The notes beneath the pieces are model-generated. The model ran no database searches and was not told the DNA's origin. It saw only the letters and a list, made by a program, of their open reading frames with translations. Shown piece after piece: positions 45,625 through 55,423 of a DNA stretch of 64,000 nucleotides (position 1 is the first letter of the stretch; the number at the start of each line of letters is the position of its first letter). This DNA comes from Liolophura sinensis (lineage: Eukaryota > Mollusca > Polyplacophora > Chitonida > Chitonidae), in assembly GCF_032854445.1 (NCBI RefSeq), contig NC_088306.1:24959764-25023763 (forward strand), in the 5' to 3' direction. The position numbers and the translations under genes are program-made.

Positions 45625-46324
45625 ACTTCAGCCCTACATACAAAATTGACATTGTGTCACAAGCACCGATAGTATTTCGTTTGACGTGTCAATGAACATA
45701 AAAAGAATTGCCAGGAATTGCTGTGTAAATAGGTTACAAGACTAAATATAGCTACCTTTTGTTTCATTGGTTTCATAACGGGTAGAGGCCAAAAACGGGT
45801 ATGTTTTGTTTCAGTGCAGGCCCTATATAACCTGGTCTATCATGAGCTAATTCCCCAAAGCCAAATTCGACTTGAGTCGAGACTTAAAACCTTAATATAA
45901 CACGCAGTTTGTGGTCCCAGGGGTTAAAATTTCGATAAATTTGTCTTACCATTACACTCCTTAAGCTGTCGCAATTTTAACCGATATAGTCTAAAAATGA
46001 GCACTTAAATCACATTTCAAATTTAGACTGAAGTCAAATTTGATTTATGGTGGAATCGATCCAGATGACTGAGGGCAGCATGCACTCACCTGCATGATAG
46101 GACTTAAATAATTAACAACAACAACAACAAAAAAAGATACTAACCAAAAAAGTTTTGAACATTTTCATACAGGTTTTATAAAATACCTTTTATCTGTCAT
46201 CTTGCTCAAAGTATTCAATTCGTAACACAGGCTTTATATACCCGTAAAAAGAACACATAGTTTTTTTTTTGTTTGTTTTTTTATTATTATTTTTTTTACT
46301 CTTTTATGTGTTGAATCAGTAGCA

Positions 46325-46450
46325 CAAACCGTACTCAAGATTTGTCATACATTTGGAAGTGGTCAGTTTTATGGGTTGTTGGCAGCCGTCATATAAGTGA
46401 AGTATTCTTGAGAACTGCGTAAAACACCAGTCAAATACGTAAATAAACCA
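46325..46450 (+). mobile_element. SINE-1 hybrid fragment
   Basis: A reversed piece (CCGTACTCAAGATTTGTCAT) runs into a forward piece (GCAGCCGTCATATAAGTGAA, GCGTAAAACACCAGTCAAAT). Confidence 0.6.
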
Positions 46451-46844
46451 TACCGTATTTTTAGTCCTGGACTAACCACTGTAAATTTATTCGCATTAGC
46501 GAGCACGCGTTTACAATGCTACAAAGCCCCGGACATTACCACGTGGTCTTGGCTTGGAGAGTATGGCTTGATACATATTTAGTATATATTATATAGGCCA
46601 CATTGTATATATGCATTTCACAAAATGTTTTTTTTTATAGAGTAACAATATGTCATTTGTAGGGTTTACTACACGTATTACAATTTAAGTGGGCTGATAG
46701 TGCTAAAAGTCCAAGGCTAATTATTAAATAAAGTGGTAAACCAACCACACCCAACCCGCTCATATATTCCAAAATAATAGGGCCAAAAACATAGGGCCAA
46801 AAATATAGGGTCAAAAACACAAAAAGTGGCAAACCAACCTCACC

Positions 46845-47160
46845 CAACCTCATTTGGTAGAGCGTCCACTTCTGGAGCGGTAGATCCTGGGTCATTCCTG
46901 GATCGGGTCAAGATCTTAAAAGAGGAAGTTGTAGCTTTCTCGCTTGGTGTTCAGCATTCAGGGCATAGTGCAACGACTGATTGACAACGACTTACTTGCC
47001 TTCGATAAGTTGTCTCAGTGAAGCAGCACAAGATAAAACAGTGGTGGAAATCCGTCCTGCAACAAGGAGGCACATTACATGCACTCTTAGGATTCCTTCG
47101 TCGTCATATGGCCGAGAATTGTTAAGTAAGATGTTAAACCCCAAACACTAACTCACCCAC
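46845..47160 (+). mobile_element. SINE-2, full length
   Basis: ATTTGGTAGAGCGTCCACTT head, AAGAGGAAGTTGTAGCTTTC, GAAATCCGTCCTGCAACAAG and the end AATTGTTAAGTAAGATGTTA. Confidence 0.85.
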
Positions 47161-47465
47161 CCAACTCGCCCATACATTTCAAAATCACAGGGTCAAAAAC
47201 ATATCTGCAATAATATTATCATTATTGTACCTTATCGTTTAAGGTGAGTTTCAGGTGTATACAACGTAATGAGCTATTTGTGCTGTCCCAGGGTGGTCTT
47301 TATTTAACTTCTGAAGCAAAACTAGATTTCTTTTAATACAATTCATAAGATGTTGAAACATATGTACCTGGGAATGAGAGGCGTAAATCGAGCAGTTGTC
47401 TCCCTTGAGCAGAAATCCCCCGTATTACAATTCATATTTGAGTAAGTGCTTCGGGTTTAACATCG

Positions 47466-47606
47466 TTATTCATACTTGACGACTGCCCGTATATTCGACG
47501 TGTTTTCCCTGTCAGCCACCGCTTCTTCTGCAACAAATTCTAAGCCAAAGTCACGTGATGAAGCATAAACTGTTGTTAGGAAGAGAAAGCAAGCCCATTT
47601 CCTCAT
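47466..47606 (-). CDS. Short ORF with signal-peptide-like start, possible first exon
   Basis: From ATG 47606 it reads MRKWACFLFLTTVYASS, a basic start then a hydrophobic stretch and a small-residue cleavage region, followed by an acidic segment (DFGLEFVAEEAVADREN). The frame closes at 47466, next to a SINE-2 tail fragment; a possible donor GTATGA lies just before. It could be exon 1 of a secreted gene that includes the orphan exon at 41743. Function unknown. Confidence 0.25.
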   Translation of the reverse strand: MRKWACFLFLTTVYASSRDFGLEFVAEEAVADRENTSNIRAVVKYE

Positions 47607-47939
47607 TCGGTTAACATGTAATAGATATGTAGTCGCTTTTGTCCAAATTGCACACAACATGGTTCCAACTTATATTCAAATCATTTTTCTTTCAGTGAAT
47701 GTTGATTCTCCAATCGAGAAAGAACAAAGAGCCTAATACAGTGATGAGTCTCTGTGCCCAATTGTTCGAAAGTGTATTAGCTAATACTGGTATTATGTCA
47801 TATCTAATATTTACATTTTTAGCGAAACTCAAACGCCAGTGCAGTTCTCCACAGTCAAAATATAACAGCAGCAGTCTTAAACCCCATTTTGAACAACCAG
47901 ACCCTGAGACTAAAGAACTTCATTCAGTGGCATTGTCAC

Positions 47940-48075
47940 GGTCATGCTGACCCCTGTACGTGAGAAGGTCTTCCAGAAACCTGAGGATGTTAGTGGGTTT
48001 CCCGCTGGGGAAACCCACTAACTGGGTTAGTACTGAAAATAATACTGGCCGCCTTGTATAAGTGTTTGACGACAT
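47940..48075 (+). mobile_element. SINE-1 fragment with a de novo hairpin
   Basis: GTACGTGAGAAGGTCTTCCA and GGCCGCCTTGTATAAGTG are SINE-1. Its middle has been replaced by a perfect 15-bp stem at 47989-48022. Confidence 0.7.
47989..48022. repeat. Perfect inverted repeat, 15-bp stem, 4-nt loop
   Basis: GTTAGTGGGTTTCCC is followed by GCTG and then GGGAAACCCACTAAC. Confidence 0.9.
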
Positions 48076-48109
48076 CCAAACTGTGTGAATGTCACAACCT
48101 TTGCAAATA

Positions 48110-49632
48110 AACTCTGTCAAAAAAGAAACGCGACCCCCGTATTTTAGAGATTTTAATATTTAGTTTTAGGAAGACACAACTTTTTTCTTATTGAAGACAG
48201 AAGTCAGAAATTTGGCAGAATAATAATCAAGATGGTCATGTTTAAAACTGTCTTTTCAAAAGTCATCTCACAGACACCAGTTGCTCACCAGGGGGCGTCT
48301 TCCTCAGTATCTCGTATGACCACCACGAGCTGCAATCACTGCACCACATCTCCTTGGACAAGAACGGATAAGACGCCGGATTCTCTCCTGATGAATGGCC
48401 CTCCACTCCTCCTGTAACGCAACGGCGAGCTGTTGAAGCGTCTGTGGCAGTGGCTGACGTTGACGCACGTGTCGATCCAGAGTATCCCACAGGTGTTCAA
48501 GAGGTCTGTTGATTTAGAGGGCCACGGCAAGACATTGACGTTGGAATCCTGCAGAAAGTTCATTGTTTCACGTGCAGTATGAGGCCTGGCGTTGTCCTGT
48601 TGAAAAGCTGTGTCTGTCGGTCAATAATCGGGAGAAGGTGAGGCTGTAACACGTGGTTGATGTAACGTTGGGCTGTCAGGTTCCCTGGAACGATCACCAA
48701 GTCTGATTTCTGGTTGTACGAGATGGCTCCCCAAACCATAACACTGCCTCCGCCAAATCTGTCCACCTGCCGGACGCAGATGGGCGCAAAGCGTTCATGA
48801 CGTCTCCTATACACACGCTGTCTTCCGTCTTGACGTGTCAAAAGAAAACGGGATTCATCAGAAAACCAGATGCGCCTCCAGTTTTGTAAAGTCCATATCC
48901 TTACGTTGTTGCACCATCTGAGTCGTAGGCGTCGATGTAAGGGACGTAGTACAGGTCTAACAACTGGTCTACAGGCACGTAAACCCGCTTCTTTCAGACG
49001 GTTCCTAATCGTTTGAGCCGACACTCTCCTCAAACCTGGTATTTGTGTGGCAGTCACGGTTGGTAGGGCATGCGGATTACGCAGGTGAAGGGCCCGGATG
49101 TACCGATCTTGAAGTGGGGTGGTGATTCTTGGCCTTCCACTTCTCAGGCGATCGTTGGTCGAATTAAAGTTGTTGTAACGGCTCCAAAGTCGGGGTATCG
49201 TTGTTTTGTGAACATTTAGGTGTCGTGCAATAGTACCAAAACTTTCTCCGGCTTGAAGACGACCAATGGCGATATTTCGGTCGGTAGCACTCAGTCGCGG
49301 CATTTTACCGACTGCATTTCGTCGACGAATGAATGAATAAAATACGAAAGCACATGGGCTTTTATACACCCCCACACTACAACTGCCATTGACATGATTT
49401 GCATGTGAATGGTTCTGTGTGCGACGTCAACAGGGTCAGTTCATGCGTTGTGACGTCATAAGCAATAAAATACACTTAGGAGAGAAAAGGCAGTTGTTTG
49501 GATGGTAATCTTCATTAAAAACGTGTATAATTTCATTACATTTGGCTAAAATTTAGTTTCGAAGCAATAACTTTATTCGAACAAATTTTTGATATCCGAG
49601 GACAGGGGTTGCGTTTCTTTTTTGACAGAGTT
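48110..49632 (-). mobile_element. Tc1/mariner transposon, copy 2 (1523 bp)
   Basis: Same inverted ends AACTCTGTCAAAAAAG as copy 1, flanked by TA at 48108-48109 and 49633-49634. Identity to copy 1 is high along the whole length, implying recent activity of one family. Confidence 0.95.
48285..49303 (-). pseudogene. Tc1-type transposase, frameshifted in its last third
   Basis: From ATG 49303 the frame is open through the HTH region, the GRPR motif, WFSDESRF (first catalytic D) and RYINHVLQPHLL, including both codons that are stops in copy 1. A single A lost in the run near 48603 then shifts the frame just before the second catalytic D. Downstream there is also a deletion of about 7 nt that removes the KSPDLNPIEH region with the catalytic Glu, and a 1-nt insertion near 48320. 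The enzyme is inactive, but its damage does not overlap copy 1's. Confidence 0.9.
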
Positions 49633-49639
49633 TACATGT

Positions 49640-50265
49640 TTTCGCCTACAGTTTTCTTCATTTTTTCTTTTTTGACAAAAAATGTCGCGTCAAAAGTTTG
49701 ATTCTCTGTGTAATACTACACTATATACATCAAACATTTGGAACTCCCTGGGCATTTTTTACCTTAACGAGCCAGGTGTGCTATCTTCCTGCTATTATTT
49801 TGTGGTATGTAAAATCGATGACTAATCGATCAGGAAATTACCACTTAGACTATGCCCCAGAGTATACCATTTATCGTGGAATAGTACTTAGGGGTATAAA
49901 CTAGCTCGTTCCAAGAGCATGTTTATATGTCTTTCAGTCTTTCAGGTTGAATAGGGCCGCTCCGAATTATCTCCCTTGAGGCTACTTTCCCATTTAAATG
50001 TTTCGTTTTTAGGAGTAACTGTGGTTAGGTGGGGCCCAAATATGGTTAATAGCGGGTTTCGAAGTTAAAGCAGCACAAGCTAGTTGAAGGCCTACGTTCA
50101 AGATAGATTTTCATTTCATAAACTGATTTGAGAAGTCTAGGATAAACGTTATATAATTTTAAGCCCCTGGTAAGAAATTTAAAAATCTCCGTCTGAAAAT
50201 ACAGTAGAATTACGGCTTCAGCGAACTCCATAAGATGTGTATATTCCTTAAAAGAGCAGTGATTT
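49640..50265. other. Intergenic, no gene seen
   Basis: No exon or repeat recognised. Confidence 0.4.
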
Positions 50266-50269
50266 TCAG

Positions 50270-50500
50270 TAATAAGGGGATAGTGCAACGGCTGGTTGAC
50301 CCTTATCAGTATAATGGCTGGAGTGGGGCGGCTTATTTGCCTTCGATAAGTCGTCTCAGTGAAGCAGCACTAGATAAAAGAGCGGCGGAAATCCGTCCTG
50401 CAACAAAGAGACACATTACATGTACTCTAAGGACTCGTAGTCATATGACTCAAATATTGTTAAGTACGGCGTTAAACCCCAAGCACTCAAACTCACTACT
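50270..50500 (+). mobile_element. SINE-2, 5'-truncated
   Basis: AAGGGGATAGTGCAACGGCT, CAGTGAAGCAGCACTAGATA and GTTAAGTACGGCGTTAAACC. Confidence 0.85.
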
Positions 50501-50741
50501 TGCATGCGACCCCTGGACTCCCTTGTGCAAAATGTAAAGAATCTGAAAACGTCATTTCTGGCTTTGCCATAGCGGTATCAGTTATTTGTTACAAAACAGA
50601 TCTGAAGTATCTGTGCATGATAAAACCTCCCTTGAGTTATCTAAAATGAATCTATCAGTTTGCCTTGAATAGACAAAAATAACATAATAATTGTGATTCT
50701 TGTGTGTAAAAATAGCGACAAAGGGAATTCTTGATTTTCAA

Positions 50742-50870
50742 CATTTTTTTTTTATTTCTTTCATTGGTGTTTTACGCCGTACTCAAGAATATTTCACTTT
50801 TACGACTGCGGCCAGCAATATAGTGGGAGGAAAACCACGACCATCTGCAGGTTGCTGCAGACCAAAAAGG
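50742..50870 (-). mobile_element. SINE-1 3' half
   Basis: TTACGCCGTACTCAAGAATA, ACGACTGCGGCCAGCAATAT and ACGACCATCTGCAGGTTGCT. Confidence 0.85.
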
Positions 50871-51284
50871 AGATCAAAACCGTTCAATTAAAGGTAATAT
50901 TTTATTTTCCACATAACCAAAGTCAATCCTTTTTGCTGTCAAATTCCGTAATCAATTCAGAAACGTAAGATCATCGATGTGTGATCACAAACAGCGAGGC
51001 GTGTGAATTTCAAAAGTGCACCCCAAGAAGTGCTCGTGCAACTCATTAAAACTGAAAGACACGTTGTGAATGAAGTATTGGCATCAGTGGGATTCAGGAA
51101 ACAGCCAAGCAGAAAACGTGTGAACCAGAGATACAAAGACAAATCCTTTAACAACGTGGCCATTTCCTGCTCTTTTCCCGCTTAACCCGTGACATGGGTC
51201 TGTATATTGGCAATGTTGAATTATATCGGTATTAGTTAAGAATAGTTACAATCAAATCACACCTGGAATACATTTTTATTATCG

Positions 51285-51475
51285 ACAAGTGATAAACTAG
51301 CATATTTCACGATATGGATACTGATTGCATTATAGTATTCTTTGCCTCTTTCCTACATTTTCTCTTTCCATGAATCCGCCTTTTATACTTTCCCAGTTCT
51401 TTGGTGGATTGTATTGAACGCCTTTTTACAATTGGCTTTACATTACTGATCTAAAACGTTCACTGGTAATGCTAC
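51285..51475 (+). repeat. Dispersed repeat (copy 3 of the satellite-flank repeat)
   Basis: AAACTAGCATATTTCACGAT, TTCCCAGTTCTTTGGTGGAT and TACAATTGGCTTTACATTAC resemble 2640-2850. It runs straight into the minisatellite at 51478. Confidence 0.55.
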
Positions 51476-51477
51476 AC

Positions 51478-51902
51478 GATGACTGATATGACCACCACTG
51501 GTACACGATGACTGATAAAACCACCACTGGTACTGCTACACAATGACTAATGTGACCACCACTGGTGTACGATGACTGATATGACCACCACTGGTACTGC
51601 TATGCGATGACTGATATGACCACCACTGGTACTGCTATACGATGATTGATATGACCACCACTGGTACACGATGACTGATATGACCACCACTGGTACTGCT
51701 ATACGATGACTGATTTGACCACCACTGGTACTGCTATACGATGACTGATATGACCACCACTGGTGCTGCTATACGATGACTGATATGACCACCACTGGTA
51801 CACGATGACTGATATGACCACCACTGGTACTGCTACACGATGACTGATATGACCACCACTGGTACTGCTATACGATGACTGATATGACCACCACTGGTAC
51901 AC
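51478..51902. repeat. 29/35-bp minisatellite, about 13 copies
   Basis: The core ACGATGACTGATATGACCAC plus CACTGGTAC repeats, with or without TGCTAT. The phrase ATGACTGATATGACC resembles ATGACTGATGTTGGC of the 70-bp satellite. Confidence 0.93.
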
Positions 51903-51909
51903 AATTGTC

Positions 51910-52420
51910 TTACTAAATGTCCCCCGAGCGTTAAAAATGCTCGAGTTTATGTCATTTTTGAAATAGAGTGTCACTTGTTACAGATCGTGGAAAGACCCCA
52001 TTTTTGATAGGAGATGAACACAATCCGATTTTTTTAATAATACATATACTAGTATAGACAAAATATTTCAGTCGCCTTTTCCTTTAAGGCGAAAGAAGGA
52101 AAGAAATGAAGTAAGCGTCTGTTGAAAGACCGCTAAAAGCTACATGTTTATCCAAAATAACTTTAAAGGCTTCAAGAGAAGGCTGCACTTGTTGCTGAAG
52201 GTGGCCTTCTTCTTGTTCTTGATAGTGAGATGTATAACTGAATGCGCATGCGCTTCAGTTAGTGACCCTTTTGTTAACATTTATGAATGTTTGAATCCTA
52301 TCTGATCTCTTTGGGCCACTTGAGATGTCAGTGACGTCACATTCGTTGTTTTCCATCCTAAATATTCGAGCATTTAAGGTTCGAACAGCTGCTTTTGCGC
52401 ATGAGTTGATATATTTGTTC
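51910..52420. other. Intergenic, no gene seen
   Basis: No exon or repeat recognised. Confidence 0.4.
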
Positions 52421-52424
52421 TATT

Positions 52425-53245
52425 TATTTCCTTGGTGCTTTACGCCGTGCGCGAGAATATTTCATGTTTATATTTATAGTATATAAATATAAATAGTTAT
52501 AGTTATACATGAAGTTTCCAATTTTTTTTTCAGTCTAAAGCTGAGTTCAATTCCAGATCAAGACGGCTTCCTCTCCGGCCGGACGTGGGATAGTCTACCA
52601 TCTACCTGTAGATGGTCATAGGTTTCCAAAAGACTCCGCCCAATTTTCTCTAACCATATCGTATATTCTTGAGTACGGCGTGAAAACTCTAATGAAATAA
52701 ATAAATAGATTTAAACTCTCATTTCTCAACACATAATTACAGCACCATTACTGAGGGTAAGGAAACTCTCAATAAAAAAAGGCCATGTCACTGATGATAT
52801 GTTTTTTGTCAGCTGCACTACATACTCATACTGACGCGCGAAAACTATAATTGCCTGGCAATGCAAAGGCCTTCAGAAATACCCGCCAATTATGTAATTG
52901 CATATGAAATCGGAAAATAAAAGAGCAATTTTTCTGTTGTAACTGACATGCAGTTCAATGTTTACCAGCTCTACGCCATATTAATTACACTTTCCTAATT
53001 TACACCACAATCATTACAGAACAGAAGCTTGGTCATATTCTTTTATGAATATGTGAAGCGAAATTTCCGCAGAGACATAGCTAAGTTTTCTTTATAAACA
53101 AGACGATTCTATAAAAATAACAAAGTACATGTGTAGTGGTCTATTCTTAAGTCCCCGTTTTCCTCCCACCATAATGTGGCGGCCGTTGTATAAGTGAAAT
53201 ATTCTTGAGTACGGCGTAAAACACCAATCAATCAATAAACATTGT
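52425..53245. mobile_element. Three SINE-1 fragments
   Basis: Reversed 52425-52475 (CTTTACGCCGTGCGCGAGAA), forward 52548-52712 (CTTCCTCTCCGGCCGGACGT, GAGTACGGCGTGAAAACTCT) and forward 53150-53245 (TTCCTCCCACCATAATGTGG, GAGTACGGCGTAAAACACCA). Confidence 0.78.
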
Positions 53246-53719
53246 TGTAAGATTAAGCTTGGGGATTAATAGAAGTGCCCATATGCAGAAGAATGTAATA
53301 TGTAATAGAATGTAATAGAATGAGCTCAGCAGGTGATGACAAATCAAACAAACATGCTGAGCGTGTATAAATGCCTCGTCGATTTGACCTCAATGCAGAT
53401 GATTTCTCAGGTGAAAGATATAACGAGAAAACATGGCAGGCATAATGCTGCCCTAATTAATGGCCTATCATTCAGAGCAATGGATTACTGCATCGAAAAT
53501 CCCTGCAGGGAAATACCTGTGGAGTTTTCCCTCCGAAGACGTTCGAATGATCTGCCTAATGCGGATCGGAAACGTCGTACAAGAAAAGTCATCGACAATA
53601 TTCTCTATGTTGTGTGTAATTTGCTGTTAATGATCATATGGGATCAGTCATTACTTTGTCATTTGACTGTCAGCTCTAAGCTTATGAAGCAGTCGGGGAC
53701 GTGTGTTGTTTTTTAAGGT

Positions 53720-54800
53720 CACTAGTAAGCCCCGTGCTGGCTTTAGCCTTTTACCACTGCGCGTCGTCATTTCTTAGACCAGGGCACTCCTTTTGATTAT
53801 TTCTTGTGTCACTTCAATAATCGTCAGGCCAGACAGGCAGCCCGAGGCGATTTACTTCCATAATTTCCTTATTTCTACGAACTCTAATAGATACTTTGCT
53901 TTAGTCTGCCTTCTCGAATGGGCGCCCCCCGTCGACCTGATCATTTTGATATCCGCTCTGGTCGTGTCCTTCTTCAACGGAGTGACGGCAAATTTCCTTA
54001 CAGCGTCGCTGATCGCCGGTAGAGGACGAAGCGTTAAGGAGGCCTCGCTACTCGGAAACTTTGAAATGGCGGCCGTCACTGACATACACCATCGGATCCG
54101 AGTCAACCAATTTCTTTTTGTTCCCCACAGATAATTTTTTTCTTCTTCTTCTATCCGAGATAATAACTCCACCGTTACATTTCCTTCAATGTCTAGCCGT
54201 TGGGGTCTGTATATGAAGATGCGACCGCTGCCCGCCAGACCCACGCGCTGGAACATGGAAAAAATCCATGCATGAGCTCACATCGGAAATAATTTTAACT
54301 TTTTGTCATTTGTGTTAAATTAGCGCTAAATTGGTGCTGAAAACAGTACCTTTTGTCAGATTAGGGTCTCGTCCAAGAGCTCTCCTAGCACAATAGCACA
54401 CCCATTCCACTAATTTACTTGACCGGGTAATTGCTCGCTGGCAAACACAAAGTGAAGCCAGTCGTCCATTGTCGGCGTCTCTCCTTGCCCCATTCACTGC
54501 CATCCACTTCCCCTAATGATATTACCGATCATTCGGGTAGCAGGACCGCAGCTATAAAAGAGCATCCCGATGCTTTACACCCTGTAATGTTCCCTGCAGG
54601 CTTACTGGACGATCATCGCAATGAGATACTGAGATCTGAGAGACTCAATCTGTTTCAGCCGGGACACGATCCTTTTCACCACAGACTGGATGGACATTGA
54701 GTATTGGGCGTGGAGACCCTATTGGTCAAGACTGACCCGTCCAACTTACAAGAAGCTAGAACATCGCGTGACTGACCACCGATTACGGTACTTATAATCC
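53720..54800. other. GC-richer, repeat-free block upstream of Shox
   Basis: Compared with its AT-rich surroundings this block is richer in G, C and CpG (for example GGCGGCCGTC, GGGCGCCCCCCGTCGACC) and carries none of the window's repeats. Open frames of 113 and 134 codons on opposite strands overlap here and look like composition effects. Promoter-proximal or regulatory DNA is the likeliest reading. Confidence 0.4.
54553..54560 (+). promoter_or_regulatory. TATA-box candidate for Shox
   Basis: TATAAAAG in the context GCAGCTATAAAAGAGC lies in the GC-richer block 0.87 kb upstream of the Shox ATG. A start site about 30 bp downstream would leave a long 5' leader, perhaps with an intron. Confidence 0.4.
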
Positions 54801-55423
54801 AGATAATATAAGAGATACACATATCGCTGGACACAGACTGACCGTTTATGCCCTTAATGAATAGTCTTCTCCAAATGCAGCCTCATTTGTTTCCCGATGC
54901 TTATGGTCAATTGATTTAGGATTCAAAGCAGCGCCGCCGACTCAGAAGAAATATCGTGTTCCATGGGACTTGCACGTTTTCCAAAAACGATTGCTAAACT
55001 TTGAATTCATCTGCTTTGAGGACTTTGGGATACTTTTTTGGTGGGGTTAAAAAAATACTTTCACCAAAAAAGTTACGGACAGGATATTACGTGTTCGTCT
55101 AAGGCCGAGAAAGAAAACTGACATCTAGAAATTCATTCAGAAGAGGAAGTTCAACAAGGCATTGTAACTCTTAAAGTCGAATGATGCTTTAACGACAACT
55201 TGGTGATTGAGTGGACCGGATCAGATACTCTGCTGGTGTTCATATTTTAATCAAGTGTATGGCTTACGATTTGGTAAACCATAGAGCGCTTAAATAAAAC
55301 ACGAAGTGGTGATGTCAGTTTGCTGAAAGATTTCTCACTGCTCCTGTGGTTGTTGTTGTATCGCCTGACCCGTATCACTTAGGAATCGGGGGTGGTGGGT
55401 ATTTTATCAATAATTATTGAAAA

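Noticed and set aside
53333-53716. 127-residue open frame upstream of Shox
   Set aside because: It begins with GTG rather than ATG, no family is recognisable and it lacks clear splice sites.
53793-54256. Overlapping 113- and 134-residue open frames on opposite strands
   Set aside because: They coincide with a GC-richer block where stops are rarer; neither shows a domain. Promoter DNA is the better reading.
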